NCBI GenBank assembly: GCA_964400735.1
Contig: CAYNVQ010000003.1
Coordinates: 124,001-188,000, forward strand
DNA: 64,000 nt
Direction: 5' to 3'
Source of the DNA: CAYNVQ01 sp964400735
Lineage (GTDB): Bacteria > Acidobacteriota > Aminicenantia > Aminicenantales > Aminicenantaceae
The notes beneath the pieces are model-generated. The model saw only the letters and a program-made list of their open reading frames with translations, made no database searches and was not told the origin of the DNA. Shown here piece after piece: positions 1 to 8,867 of this stretch. The position numbers and the translations under genes were made by a program. Position 1 is the first letter of the stretch. Every line of letters starts with the position of its first letter.

Positions 1-415
1 CCATTCCCAGCCGGAGCACAACCTGGTGGATATGCAAAAAATATTTTTCGGTTTCATACTTCAGTTTTCCATAGACCGAGTTTGCATCCTCATGCGCAGA
101 AATCGAGCTCAAGAATATCTGTAAAGGCACGGCTTTTTGTCGAGCCTCTTCAGCCCACAGCTTGGTTCCTTCGACATTTATCTTGAATTCATCCTTTCCC
201 ATATGATAAGCGCAGTGGATAAAAGCTCCCAATCTTTCCCTATCGAAAACATCTTCCAAGGATTCTAGCAACCTTCTTCTGTAGAACACATCCAGGTGTT
301 TGTTCTCTTTCTCTTCGATGTCGACACCGATTATCTTCCAGCCCGTTTCTTTTAAGCTTTTTGCGAGGTTGTGTCCGATGAATCCGTTTACTCCTGAGAT
401 TAAAACCGTCTTCAT
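1..415 (-). CDS. NAD-dependent sugar epimerase/dehydratase, 3' part cut by window edge
   Basis: The first 138 codons are present; the gene runs off the left edge. It is an extended short-chain dehydrogenase. The N-terminus carries a Rossmann glycine motif (SGVNGFIGHN, residues 7-16) for NAD(P). A Ser-rich strand (FLSSISAHE) followed by YGKLK supplies the usual Ser and Tyr-x-x-x-Lys catalytic residues. Such enzymes epimerise or dehydrate nucleotide sugars in the cytoplasm. The ATG at 415 lies 3 bases after the stop of the GMC oxidoreductase, so the two are co-transcribed in a surface-sugar gene cluster. The substrate cannot be told from this fragment. Confidence 0.85.
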   Translation of the reverse strand, partial: MKTVLISGVNGFIGHNLAKSLKETGWKIIGVDIEEKENKHLDVFYRRRLLESLEDVFDRERLGAFIHCAYHMGKDEFKINVEGTKLWAEEARQKAVPLQIFLSSISAHEDANSVYGKLKYETEKYFLHIHQVVLRLGM

Positions 416-418
416 TTT

Positions 419-2008
419 CTATCCTATTAAACTCTGTACCACATGATCGGCAACCCTCATAGCGTTTGCCATCACGGCAAAGGAAAAATTTTTGGCCGAC
501 AGTCTAGGGAAAACTGATCCATCAACCACATACACATCTGGCTCCCCATACAATTCTCCGAACCGGTTACACTGATAAGGATTTTTCGGCCTTTCGACCA
601 TGGGAAGCGTTCCTGCATAATGGATTCCCAGGCCATTCGATATTCTCACAACTAAAAACGCAAAGGTTACAGTTCCTAATATTCGAAATATTTTAATAAC
701 CTTTTTGATAAGCTGTTTATTTACTTGGTTGTTTCTCCCCACGATTTCAAGTCCGCCATCGTGGCTTAAAGAAAGTGAAGCTCCGGTTTCGGGTTTAGCC
801 GGTAAATAGAGTTGAAGGACCATCATGGCAGGAAGAAGGTATTTGATCATTCTGATATTGTCTGCGGCCGCAAAAGGAAAACTTGAATAAAATTCTGCCC
901 TTGCTGGCGAAGTCAAATCCAGGATACTCCCGTGAGAGTAATCTTGATCCGGAGAAGGATCATAGACAAAACTCAATTGAGTCAAACCAAAAGAGCTTTT
1001 CTCGAGCTTATTTCCAATCATTTTGGGGACTAAAAACGGGAATTGGAGAGCTTTGTTGTCCAGAAGAGTCAGTTTCGATTTGTAATCATTTCTCGAGGCC
1101 AAGGCAAGCTTTGCGTTTCCCACAGCTCCTGCTGCCAAAATGAGCTTTTTACACTCAAAGGAGATTCTTTTTCTATCATTTATAGACATCGCCTCGACTA
1201 CAATGGTGCCGTTCCGGCGATGCCAGGATTTTGCCAACAAGCCTTTCCTGTATTCCACATCTCCTCTACCAATAAGCTTTTCCAAGGTCAAGGAAGGGTA
1301 ATACAAATAGGGAAGGTGGGGTTGCCAAAATTCCAGGTTGCTGTATTCACAAGCTGTTCTCCCCCCCATTTCCTCGGTCAGAACGGCGAGTCTGGGCCTT
1401 CCGATAAAAACACCCCTTCTGTTTAATCTTGTTTTTTTTTCGAGATATTTTCTGTAGAGAGCCGCTGCATTTTCTGATAGTCTGAGTGGCCGTTGGAGGA
1501 GATGGTCCGTGCCAAAATAGGGGGTTAAATCATCGTTTTCTCCGCTTATTCCCATTTCCTTGGTGAGCCTGTCATAATAGGGGGTCAACTCGTGTGATTC
1601 GAGGGGAAAGCCATCAAGGTCCCTCGAGGTGAATCGCATAACACCTGCTCCCCACGCATTAGCCAATCCTCCCTGAGCAAAGCTCTGCACAAGAGTAAAG
1701 TTAGTTTCTCTGACAGGGGAGAGCTCTTGCGACCGATCCGTCACAAAGCTCAGTCTCGGTGCTGTCAACTTGGCAGGAACTGGTTTTTGTTCCCTTTCGA
1801 GGTTACGCAGACCTTCGAAATTATTCCCGATTATAAGGTCAAAACATTCGTTTTCATCACAATAATCATACAGATTTTTCTTTATGGGCGGCTCTATCGG
1901 CGGCATGAAACCGACATCTACCATACACGCATGTATCCCCCTCTCTGCCAATTGAAGGGCAGCAGACGTGCCGGCGATGCCCGATCCAATTATCAACACG
2001 TCTTTCAT
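419..2008 (-). CDS. GMC-type FAD-dependent oxidoreductase
   Basis: The protein has 529 residues. It starts with an FAD-binding Rossmann motif (GSGIAG, residues 8-13) and ends with the glucose-methanol-choline C-terminal signature, seen as a His (GIHYAGTLPM) and an Asn in a late NFSFAVMANAMR stretch. GMC enzymes oxidise alcohol groups of sugars or sterols, passing electrons to a quinone, cytochrome or O2. Here the neighbours are sugar-nucleotide and glycosyl-transfer genes, so a lipid-linked or activated sugar is a reasonable substrate; this is inference. The start ATG overlaps the stop of the upstream 135-residue protein by 4 bases (ATGA), so the two are translationally coupled, as is common for GMC large and small subunits. 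Confidence 0.85.
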   Translation of the reverse strand: MKDVLIIGSGIAGTSAALQLAERGIHACMVDVGFMPPIEPPIKKNLYDYCDENECFDLIIGNNFEGLRNLEREQKPVPAKLTAPRLSFVTDRSQELSPVRETNFTLVQSFAQGGLANAWGAGVMRFTSRDLDGFPLESHELTPYYDRLTKEMGISGENDDLTPYFGTDHLLQRPLRLSENAAALYRKYLEKKTRLNRRGVFIGRPRLAVLTEEMGGRTACEYSNLEFWQPHLPYLYYPSLTLEKLIGRGDVEYRKGLLAKSWHRRNGTIVVEAMSINDRKRISFECKKLILAAGAVGNAKLALASRNDYKSKLTLLDNKALQFPFLVPKMIGNKLEKSSFGLTQLSFVYDPSPDQDYSHGSILDLTSPARAEFYSSFPFAAADNIRMIKYLLPAMMVLQLYLPAKPETGASLSLSHDGGLEIVGRNNQVNKQLIKKVIKIFRILGTVTFAFLVVRISNGLGIHYAGTLPMVERPKNPYQCNRFGELYGEPDVYVVDGSVFPRLSAKNFSFAVMANAMRVADHVVQSLIG

Positions 2009-2412
2009 ATTTTTAAATAGGTCAGCAGAAAAATCCCTTTAACAAGCTTTCCTGCTGTTCGTATCCCAGAATAAAAAATGGAGGATAAACCAGCTAAGGA
2101 AACATTCTTGTCGTTTATATAGCGTTTTCTCAATAAAGGCCAACCTTCGGCTAAAAAGACCATGATTCGAAACTTTAATACGAGCAAAGGCAGCTTTTTC
2201 AGGTGTCTAGAGGCCAGCTCGAGAGCCTCCAGGTCAGATATTTTTTCTATGGCTCTTTGGCATTCGGCAATTTCGAGAGGAGTGAAGCCTTTTGAAAATT
2301 TCTCGCTGGCTTTTAAGTATCGTTCCTTCAGAAGCGGAGGGGGAAAAGATTTGAAAATCGAATTAAAGATTTTTTCGGCCTCTTCCAATTTCTTCTTCTC
2401 TTTCAGATTCAT
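2005..2412 (-). CDS. Unknown protein, probable small partner of the GMC oxidoreductase
   Basis: This 135-residue protein is helical and rich in Lys, Glu and Leu, with a hydrophobic C-terminal segment (GIFLLTYLKI). No domain is recognised with confidence. It is coupled by a 4-base overlap to the GMC oxidoreductase. Several GMC dehydrogenases have a small helical subunit encoded directly upstream (gluconate 2-dehydrogenase subunit 3 type), so a partner or membrane-docking role is plausible. That is a context argument, not a motif match. The ATG at 2412 has only a weak ribosome site (AGGTCAAG). Confidence 0.6.
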   Translation of the reverse strand: MNLKEKKKLEEAEKIFNSIFKSFPPPLLKERYLKASEKFSKGFTPLEIAECQRAIEKISDLEALELASRHLKKLPLLVLKFRIMVFLAEGWPLLRKRYINDKNVSLAGLSSIFYSGIRTAGKLVKGIFLLTYLKI

Positions 2413-2615
2413 TCTTGACCTGCATGAGGAACCAACTTTTCATTCATAAACCCAGGAGCTAAGTAAACTAAAATGGTTTCGGAGTATATTACCATAGCTT
2501 TATAAAAATATAAACTCTGCCAGCTGGCCCCCAAAACTGACACCACTAGGATGACTAGTATTTCGAGATACAAAAGGCATCATCGGAAGGAGTATTGATC
2601 CCAGCAAAGAGGCTG

Positions 2616-2824
2616 ATGATTTCTAAAGAGGCCAAGCAGTACGTTCCGCGTTCAAGTTCGCGTTGGCCATGGAAACTTTCAAGAGCTCAAAATCTATTGG
2701 ACAGAGTGCCAATGCCTATGGAGTCCATCCCATCATCGTTCACAAGTGGAAAAGGGAATTTATCGAAAAAGAGCCAGAGCTTATTGACAGAAGACAACGA
2801 TTCATGAGTACGAGAAGAATATGA
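2616..2824 (+). pseudogene. IS3-family OrfA fragment (helix-turn-helix protein), frameshifted
   Basis: In the frame through 2651 the translation reads SANAYGVHPIIVHKWKREF, followed by EKEPEL. This matches the helix-turn-helix region of IS3-family OrfA, where a YGVHPxxxxxWKKxF pattern is typical. The only ATG upstream (2616) is in a different frame, so the N-terminus is broken. The stop TGA at 2822-2824 overlaps the ATG of the OrfB-like fragment, preserving the original OrfA/OrfB junction. Confidence 0.75.
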
Positions 2825-3215
2825 GAGGGCTTGAGCGGCTCATTGGGCAGAAGAAAGTGGAGATGGCCCTTTTAAAAAATTTCTTGGCCGGGGCCTCACC
2901 AGAGAGGAGAAGATAGAGCTTATTAGAGTGCATAAGGACATTTATGCTCTCAATTGTGTGCTGAGGGCTCTGGGATTTTCCAAAAAGAGCTGGTATTACT
3001 CCCAGCAGAGACGATCTTATGAAGAGAAATACATGCATCTGAGGGAGCCATTGTTAGAGATTGCCGGAGATTATCCGGAATACGGGTACCGGAAGGACGG
3101 CTGCAGAGCTTGAAGAGATGGGACATCCGATAAACCGGAAGGTTGTGGCCAAGCTAAATATTATTGGGGTTTATCCCTTTCTCTTGGCTGAAATTCGGCA
3201 TGAATCTGACAGCTT
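2821..3215 (+). pseudogene. IS3-family OrfB (transposase) N-terminal fragment, frameshifted
   Basis: The fragment begins with a short frame (LERLIGQKKVEMALLKNFL), shifts near 2910 to a frame reading ALGFSKKSWYY and YPEYGYR, and shifts again near 3095 to TAAELEEMGHPINRKVVAKL. These are the HTH_21 and linker segments of IS3 transposases (YGxRR..AxLxxxGxxVNxKxVxRLM). The rve integrase domain with its DDE residues is absent. At least two frameshifts make it non-functional. Confidence 0.8.
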
Positions 3216-3292
3216 TCGCTCAGGATCGGGTCATAATAATAGGCAGAGAAGAGTTGAAGTAATGCAAAATTTTGCGTAAGATAACTTGGCGG

Positions 3293-4048
3293 ATGAAGAA
3301 TGATCAGATGAAGGAAGAAGGTAGCGTTCATAAAACGCTGATGAGTCAGAAAAAATCTGCCTATAAAAAGTATATCGAGCTTTTTGTCGGGAAGAGAAGT
3401 CTATGGAAAGTTTTGAAGTATGAAGTCATTGTTTTCCTGTTCAGCTGGATACCAGGCGCATTGGGGCTTTTTTTGAGAAAAATTTTTTATCCAATGATCC
3501 TCAAAAATGTCGATAAGGGGGTTGTTTTTGGACACCACATCACCCTTCGACATCCTCACCATATATCCATAGGTGAGAATTCCTTTCTAGATGATTACGC
3601 TGTTCTGGATGCGAAAGGTGGGAGTGATCCAGGTATTTTAATAGGAAAAAATGTCTTCGTTGGACGAAATACGATCTTGAGCTGTAAGGGAGGCTCCATC
3701 ACCATCGATGATTATGCCAACATCTCATCTAACTGTTCACTCCTGTCTGAGACAAAGATAAACATAGGAAAATATACGTTTTTAGCTGGCCACTGTTACT
3801 TAGTAGCAGGAGGCAACCATAGTTTCGACCGTACAGATGTCCCGATCATGCTCCAAGCGTCTCTGACAAAGGGAGGAATTCATATCGATGAAGACTGTTG
3901 GCTTGGAGCTTCGGTCATCCTGCTCGATGGCATAAAGCTTGGTCGAGGATGCGTTATTGGAGCTGGAGCCGTCGTGACGAAATCTTTGCCTCCCTATTCA
4001 GTCGCTGCAGGAATCCCTGCCAAGAAAATCAGGGACCGCAGAATCTGA
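3293..4048 (+). CDS. Hexapeptide-repeat acyltransferase (WcaF/maltose O-acetyltransferase type)
   Basis: About 251 residues. After a hydrophobic, basic N-terminal segment comes a left-handed beta-helix of hexapeptide repeats (for example SIGENS, IGKNVFVGRNTI, IGKYTF). It ends with the family signature IGAGAVVTKSLPPYSVAAGIPAKKI, with Pro-Ala-Lys near the C-terminus. These trimeric enzymes move an acetyl group from acetyl-CoA to a sugar hydroxyl or amino group. It probably decorates the surface polysaccharide made by neighbouring genes. The start is uncertain: the frame is open from 3272 (TTG), and ATG codons lie at 3293, 3308 and 3341, none with a strong ribosome site; 3293 is chosen. Confidence 0.8.
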   Translation: MKNDQMKEEGSVHKTLMSQKKSAYKKYIELFVGKRSLWKVLKYEVIVFLFSWIPGALGLFLRKIFYPMILKNVDKGVVFGHHITLRHPHHISIGENSFLDDYAVLDAKGGSDPGILIGKNVFVGRNTILSCKGGSITIDDYANISSNCSLLSETKINIGKYTFLAGHCYLVAGGNHSFDRTDVPIMLQASLTKGGIHIDEDCWLGASVILLDGIKLGRGCVIGAGAVVTKSLPPYSVAAGIPAKKIRDRRI

Positions 4049-4099
4049 ATAGTGTCCTATTTGGAAAGGAAAGACGTAGAGAATTCAAGATTTGAAGGC

Positions 4100-5077
4100 C
4101 TAGGGCATTCTCTTTCCTAAAAATTTCCAGAGATTTTCCTTGGGTACTCCCAGAAAGGATTGCCTCCATACCCTATCGCAGTTGGCGCAAGCTTCCAGTT
4201 CTGCGATCATGCTCTTGCCTAGATTTGCCCGGAGACTAACCATCTTTTCCGCATTCCAGATTTCCTTGAGGGGTGTAACCTTCACATTCCCTATTATGTA
4301 GGTGCCGAAAAAGTCTTGTGTGCAGGGAAGAACGGCGCCATCCCAAAAGATAACCAGAGCATTCCAGGGAAAGGGGCAAACGGTGTAGCTTTTTCTCTGG
4401 CTCTTTTTATCGATTTGGCCCGCCCAGTTATGCATTTCTTTTGAGACGAAGCTATCCAAAGGAAGGCCTTGGAACCGGTTTTTGAATCGTTCCTTGGCCT
4501 CGGGAGACACCTGTTTGTCCGGGTCATCGAAGTTGATGACCTCAATGGCCGTGATCGGTTTTTTGGAACGGGCTTCCTTTTTTATCTCCAGAAACCGGAT
4601 AATGTTGGAAACGGTTCTGTCGAAATCCCCGCCCTTTCGAATTCTCTCATAAGTATCTTTTTCATAACCGTCGAAGGAAAAGGATAGACGGTCGAGTCCG
4701 GCCTGGATGATCTGGCGCGACAGGCCTTCGGTGAGAAGCGAACCGTTGGTGTGGAGACGGGTGTACAAGTGGCTTTTTTTGGCATAGGCGATGGCTTCTG
4801 CGAGGCGGGGATACAGGAGGGATTCTCCGCGGTGGGCCAGGTTTATATCGAAGATGAATTCGCGCGCTTCATCGATGATTTTTCGGTAGAGATCGAAATC
4901 CATGTATCCTTTGTCTTTTTTTTCCAGGTCTTTATTGGGGCACATGATGCAGCGGTAATTGCAGAGGCTGGTCAGTTCCACCCAAAGGCGTATCGGCAAG
5001 TAAGGGAGCGATTTCGATTTTTTACGGTAATGGAAATATAGCCTGATTAAGCGGTGCCAATAGTCGAAAAGATTCAT
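4100..5077 (-). CDS. Radical SAM/SPASM-domain protein
   Basis: The 325-residue protein has the radical SAM cluster motif C39-x3-C43-x2-C46 (ELTSLCNYRCIMCPN). A C-terminal SPASM-like region has further cysteines (CPFPW, LPCTQD, ACANCDRVW) for auxiliary iron-sulfur clusters. Typical members modify peptides or small molecules through a 5'-deoxyadenosyl radical. Relatives are frequent in polysaccharide and lipid gene clusters, where their substrates are mostly unknown. The neighbours here suggest a sugar or lipid substrate rather than a peptide, but nothing in the sequence decides this. A good sigma-70 promoter lies 36 bases upstream. Confidence 0.85.
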   Translation of the reverse strand: MNLFDYWHRLIRLYFHYRKKSKSLPYLPIRLWVELTSLCNYRCIMCPNKDLEKKDKGYMDFDLYRKIIDEAREFIFDINLAHRGESLLYPRLAEAIAYAKKSHLYTRLHTNGSLLTEGLSRQIIQAGLDRLSFSFDGYEKDTYERIRKGGDFDRTVSNIIRFLEIKKEARSKKPITAIEVINFDDPDKQVSPEAKERFKNRFQGLPLDSFVSKEMHNWAGQIDKKSQRKSYTVCPFPWNALVIFWDGAVLPCTQDFFGTYIIGNVKVTPLKEIWNAEKMVSLRANLGKSMIAELEACANCDRVWRQSFLGVPKENLWKFLGKRMP

Positions 5078-5112
5078 TTCGTGCTCATTTAGGATCGGTC
5101 TTTTGACGGTCT

Positions 5113-5141
5113 ATGATATCTTCTTGCCTATCCGAAGTCAA
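5113..5141 (-). promoter_or_regulatory. Sigma-70 promoter for the radical SAM/SPASM gene
   Basis: On the minus strand TTGACT (5136-5141) and TATCAT (5113-5118) are separated by 17 bases. The predicted start site is about 30 bases before the ATG at 5077. Confidence 0.65.
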
Positions 5142-5756
5142 TTTACTTGCCCTGCCCGTTTGCTTATCCAAAACCGCTTACGAAGAAGAGAGTATTGGAC
5201 GATGTTGTCGTTCCGGCCGACGTGGCATTAAGGTTCGTCGGAACGGACGTTCAAGGCCCAAATGAAAAAATATGTCGCAGGAGGATATTTTTTGGGGCTC
5301 CTCCAGTGAAAGAGGATCCCGCCTCCAGTCAGGGAAGAAATTATTGTCTGCATCCCCTTTTCCGACGGTCTGGAAGAAAGCATAGGCCAGTTTTTTCCCG
5401 CCCCTCTGAAACGGCCTCGGCAGCTTTTTCCTCCTTCATCCGTAGGTTTCGCATCGGAGCTCCACAGGTCATAAATGGCCGCACCCCACCCCATGATTCT
5501 TTTTTTCGGGTAAAAGTCAACAGATTCTCCTTTGGCCAGACGTTGGCGATGGCACCTTCAACCAAAAATTCTAGGGATAGGCTGGCTACACGGTATCTTC
5601 CGGCTTACTCTCTTTGCCAACATGCAGATAAAGGCACGGGCCAAGGAGAGAAAAAAATCGATTCTCCCTTCTGCGGATTGGACTTTTCATTCGTTCTCAG
5701 TTTCATCGAACTTCCTCTGATGACTGCAGCTACTTTTTTTCCGGAAATCCTTGGTT
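5142..5756. other. Gene-free 615-base stretch, possibly a decayed coding region
   Basis: No frame on either strand looks like a recognisable protein. Open stretches in all three minus-strand frames change register at about 5340, 5490 and 5570, as expected for a decayed gene. The longest plus-strand frame (5147-5815) is Pro/Arg/Phe rich, lacks a ribosome site and runs into the methyltransferase gene, so it is not called. It may be a degraded member of the polysaccharide cluster. Confidence 0.4.
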
Positions 5757-6554
5757 TTAAATTTTTTTATTGGACCCTGACTGTCGTCCGGTGTAAGGAT
5801 TTTTTCTGGCCTTGAAGATGAAGTTCGATGTGCTGTCGAAGCGGCCTGAGGCAGGAAGATATTCTTCGATGGAGAGGCCTTTTTCCTCTAAAAAATGCTC
5901 GATTTCTTCCGGCCTGTAATAGTGTCTAATGGGGACGAAATACCAATCGATAATCAGTTCTTCCAATTTTTCGCCCTGGCGGGATTTTTCTCTTTTCTTG
6001 AAAAGAAAAACGACAGGAGAAAGGAAAAAAGCCAGAATCTTGCCCAGCATCTTCCAGGTTTTTTGGGGAGTGCGGAGGAGCGTTTTCCGGATGATCTCGT
6101 GGATGAAGGTAAGCCTGGTCCTTTTATAGACCGCCAGAAGGATCGAGCCCCCCGGTTTCAAAACCCGGATCAATTCTTCTATGGCCCGGAACGGGTCTGT
6201 GGTGTGATGCACTGTCCCCCAGGCCCACACGATATCGAAGATTTCGTCGGGAAAAGGGAGGACCAGCATGTCCTGTTGCAGGAATTCTGTGTGGCTCAGA
6301 TTGAACTTTTCCTTGAGGTTTTTGGCTGTTTTGAGGCTGCCTTCGCTGATGTCGATTCCTGTCACATGGCCCGCTCCATTGTTGGAGAAGATGATGCTGA
6401 AAATGCCCGTACCACACCCGGCATCCAGGACACTTTTTCCCTGTACTTCTTCGGCGGAATAGAATATCTTCCAATGCTTTTCGGATGCCTCATATTCTGG
6501 AATGTACTCCGTCCAGACGACATCATAAAATTTTCCGACTTTTTCTTTGTTCAT
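5757..6554 (-). CDS. Class I SAM-dependent methyltransferase
   Basis: The 265-residue protein has a Methyltransf_11 domain: SAM-binding motif I (VLDAGCGTG, residues 42-50), acidic motif II (GIDIS), and the post-motif stretch WAWGTVHHTTDPF then LIRVLKPGGSILLAVY. The C-terminal third contains a hydrophobic basic segment (LGKILAFFLSPVVFLFKKR) that may contact the membrane. It probably methylates a sugar or lipid-linked glycan intermediate, given the flanking polysaccharide genes. The promoter at 6617-6645 drives it. Confidence 0.85.
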   Translation of the reverse strand: MNKEKVGKFYDVVWTEYIPEYEASEKHWKIFYSAEEVQGKSVLDAGCGTGIFSIIFSNNGAGHVTGIDISEGSLKTAKNLKEKFNLSHTEFLQQDMLVLPFPDEIFDIVWAWGTVHHTTDPFRAIEELIRVLKPGGSILLAVYKRTRLTFIHEIIRKTLLRTPQKTWKMLGKILAFFLSPVVFLFKKREKSRQGEKLEELIIDWYFVPIRHYYRPEEIEHFLEEKGLSIEEYLPASGRFDSTSNFIFKARKNPYTGRQSGSNKKI

Positions 6555-6616
6555 TTATCTATAATGCCTAGCGGTTCTTTGCCTAGCTTTCTTCTCGCGG
6601 CCTTAAAATTTTAAAT

Positions 6617-6645
6617 ATCTTATAAGCTCGCCTTATTTAAGTCAA
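6617..6645 (-). promoter_or_regulatory. Sigma-70 promoter for the methyltransferase gene
   Basis: Minus strand TTGACT (6640-6645) and TAAGAT (6617-6622) with a 17-base spacer. The predicted start site near 6610 leaves a leader of about 55 bases to the ATG at 6554. Confidence 0.6.
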
Positions 6646-6681
6646 CTCGCCGGAAGCCTGGGCCAAAATCTGAGGTTCTTC

Positions 6682-7653
6682 TCAAGATAGCCACTGGTTC
6701 ACCCGGTACCAGTTGATTGTATCTAGAATGCCTGATCGGAAATCAATTTGAGGGGCATAACCCAGCTCATCCATGGCTTTCCGGATGGAGAGGGGTTTGG
6801 GGTGAATGAAGAAAGCCAGCTTCCCCCTGGTCAAGGGGGCCTCTTTGTTCAACAAGGCGAAAGCCTTTTCCAGGATAAAGGAAGCCATTTTAAGGGGCAG
6901 AACAGGCACAGGAAAGGAGGGAAACCTGACCCCGGCAGCCTGGCCGATAAGGCTTACAATCCTTTTTACCGGCAGGACTTCGCCGCCGGCGAGATGGTAT
7001 ATCTCTCCTACCCTTCCCTTTTCTGCAGCGAGCAGAACGCCCTGAATGAGGTCGTCAATATAGACGGGAGTCTGCCGTATAGTACCCCGGGTAGGAAGGA
7101 TGAATTTTCCGGTGGCAATAGCTTTGATGAGCTTGAAGGTACGGCGGTCACCCGGACCATAGACCCATCCAGGACGAACCACTACCACGTGGCTACCTTC
7201 CCTTGCATAGCGCAGAGCGATCCGTTCGCTCTCGAGCTTGGTTCGGTCGTACACATCTTGGGGAGAGGGAAGGTAATTTTCCTCCACAGCCTGGTTTTCC
7301 TTGACCGACCCCAGGACACCTGCCGAGCTGAAATGGATGATCTTCTGAACTCCTGCCTCTTGGGCCGCTTTCAGGACATTTTCCGTGCCCTCTGAATTGA
7401 TTCTATAAAATTCTCTGTTGTCGATGCGGGAAGCTCCTAGAGCGGCCGCCAGGTGGAAAAGCACATCCGAGCCCCGAAACATGTTCTTCAGTGTACCAGC
7501 CTTTTTGATGTCTCCGCGGAAGATTCGGAATCGCCGAGGTTCCGGCACATCTCGTCTGTGAATGAGCACGCTGACTTGCCATTTTTGCCTGATAAGTTCT
7601 TCGGCCAAGTGGATGCCGATGAATCCAGAGGCTCCGGTTATGAAGGCTTTCAT
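6682..7653 (-). CDS. NAD-dependent epimerase/dehydratase family protein
   Basis: 323 residues, an extended short-chain dehydrogenase. The Rossmann motif is TGASGFIG (residues 6-13). The catalytic pair is Y135-x3-K139 (VYDRTKLE) with a Ser pair at 109-110 (HFSSAG). A later VYIDDLIQGVLLAAE segment is typical of UDP-sugar epimerases and dihydroflavonol-reductase-like members. It acts on a nucleotide sugar or related intermediate in the cytoplasm. Its ATG overlaps the stop of the upstream glycosyltransferase by 4 bases, so both belong to one operon. Confidence 0.85.
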   Translation of the reverse strand: MKAFITGASGFIGIHLAEELIRQKWQVSVLIHRRDVPEPRRFRIFRGDIKKAGTLKNMFRGSDVLFHLAAALGASRIDNREFYRINSEGTENVLKAAQEAGVQKIIHFSSAGVLGSVKENQAVEENYLPSPQDVYDRTKLESERIALRYAREGSHVVVVRPGWVYGPGDRRTFKLIKAIATGKFILPTRGTIRQTPVYIDDLIQGVLLAAEKGRVGEIYHLAGGEVLPVKRIVSLIGQAAGVRFPSFPVPVLPLKMASFILEKAFALLNKEAPLTRGKLAFFIHPKPLSIRKAMDELGYAPQIDFRSGILDTINWYRVNQWLS

Positions 7654-8849
7654 GGGTTTGGAAATTGTTGTTGGCTCGTTTTCTCTATCTGACGATGGAT
7701 GGCCCTTTCCAGGGCCAAAGAGATTTTTCTTTTGTAGTTGACGAAGGTAAATTCTCGATCGGCCAGCTTTTTAGCGGCCCGGGCTCTCTGATCGGCCTGG
7801 GGGTCGAAGAGAGCGAAGAGTATGCCTTCAGCCAGACTTTGGGGCCGTGGTTCCACCAGAATTGAAATTCGATCGTTGAGGACCTGCGTATGGGTCCAGA
7901 GATCGGTAGCCACCACAGGTTTTCCGGATTTGAGGAAAGAGTAGATTTTCAGCGGCGTATTTGTGCCTGAGATACGGGGGGAGACCAGTGCATCGGCCAT
8001 CATGACGTATTTGGGTATCTGGGAAGGCGATACCTGGCCTGTGAAGGAGACCCTGTCTAAGATGCCAAGGACAGCCGCCTTTTTTTTCATGGCCTCCACA
8101 TGATCCGGGTTCCCTCCAACCAGAAGCAGAACGACAGGTTTTTCCTTCAGGCTGGCGGCGGCCTCTAGAAGTAAACCAACGCCCTGGTAGTGTTCGAAAT
8201 TTCCAGCATACAGGATTATTTTTTCTCGAGGGGAAGCATACTTCTGCCTCTCCTTGACGATCTGCTCGGCCGGGTAGCTAGGGAGATCGAAATCCAGAAA
8301 GTTTTCGATCAAAGTCGCCTTATGAGCAAGGCCTTCCCTTTCGAGCTTTTGCAGAAGATCCGGACAGATGACAATGACACTATCGGAATTTCTCAAAGCA
8401 TAGCGCTCGAGAGAAGAAAAGATATTTTTGAGAATCCTCGATCGGGAGAACCGGAAATTTTCTAGTTGCTGGGGAAGAGAGGAATGCATATCGTAGAGGT
8501 GAGGAATTTTCTTTTTTTTGGCCAGGGCCGTTCCCAACCAGGAAGCTTCCTCGTGGGAAAAAATCATCTGGTAGGTTTCTGATTTGAGGAGCCGACGGGC
8601 TTTGAAGAACAGCAAAAAATCAAGGAGGAATTTAGTGAGAGAGGGACCGACCTTGATTTTTTTTATAAAAAAAAGGGAGGGGATTCTGTGAATTTCCAAA
8701 CCGTCGAAACTTTTATCCTCGCCCAGATGATAGGTCACGAGATCGACCTCATGGCCCAGGTCGGACAGGGCCTGAAGACGGAAATACACGCTGATCGGTG
8801 TTCCCCGAGGCTGAAAGAATGGTTCGGGGGCAAGCATCAGAATTTTCAT
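7650..8849 (-). CDS. Glycosyltransferase family 4 (GT-B fold)
   Basis: 399 residues. The N-terminal acceptor domain starts with a glycine-containing loop (APEPFFQPRGTPISV) typical of GT4 enzymes. The C-terminal donor-binding half shows IILYAGNFEHYQGVGLLLEA, LLVGGNPDHV and the segment LVSPRISGTNTPLKIYSFLKSGKPVVAT. The last corresponds to the E-x7-E region, although the first acidic residue is not evident (Gly-Thr-Asn-Thr instead), as in several GT4 sub-groups. It would transfer a sugar from a nucleotide donor to a lipid-linked or sugar acceptor at the inner membrane. Translationally coupled to the downstream epimerase gene. Confidence 0.85.
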   Translation of the reverse strand: MKILMLAPEPFFQPRGTPISVYFRLQALSDLGHEVDLVTYHLGEDKSFDGLEIHRIPSLFFIKKIKVGPSLTKFLLDFLLFFKARRLLKSETYQMIFSHEEASWLGTALAKKKKIPHLYDMHSSLPQQLENFRFSRSRILKNIFSSLERYALRNSDSVIVICPDLLQKLEREGLAHKATLIENFLDFDLPSYPAEQIVKERQKYASPREKIILYAGNFEHYQGVGLLLEAAASLKEKPVVLLLVGGNPDHVEAMKKKAAVLGILDRVSFTGQVSPSQIPKYVMMADALVSPRISGTNTPLKIYSFLKSGKPVVATDLWTHTQVLNDRISILVEPRPQSLAEGILFALFDPQADQRARAAKKLADREFTFVNYKRKISLALERAIHRQIEKTSQQQFPNP

Positions 8850-8867
8850 GCTGGGCTCAAGAGATTT

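Larger units (their letters stand above)
2519..3215 (+). mobile_element. Decayed IS3-family insertion sequence remnant
   Basis: The left boundary at about 2519-2543 (GCCAGCTGGCCCCCAAAACT followed by GACACC) resembles the terminal repeat of IS3-family elements with C-rich/AAACTG ends. Inside are broken pieces of OrfA and the N-terminal part of OrfB in shifting frames. The DDE catalytic half of OrfB and a matching right end are missing, so the element is dead. It separates the GMC gene pair from the acyltransferase and is probably a scar of past rearrangement in the polysaccharide locus. Confidence 0.75.

Noticed and set aside
5147..5815. 222-codon plus-strand open frame between radical SAM and methyltransferase genes
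   Set aside because: Composition is unlike a protein (Pro/Phe/Arg/Ser rich), no ribosome site, and it overlaps the end of the minus-strand methyltransferase gene.
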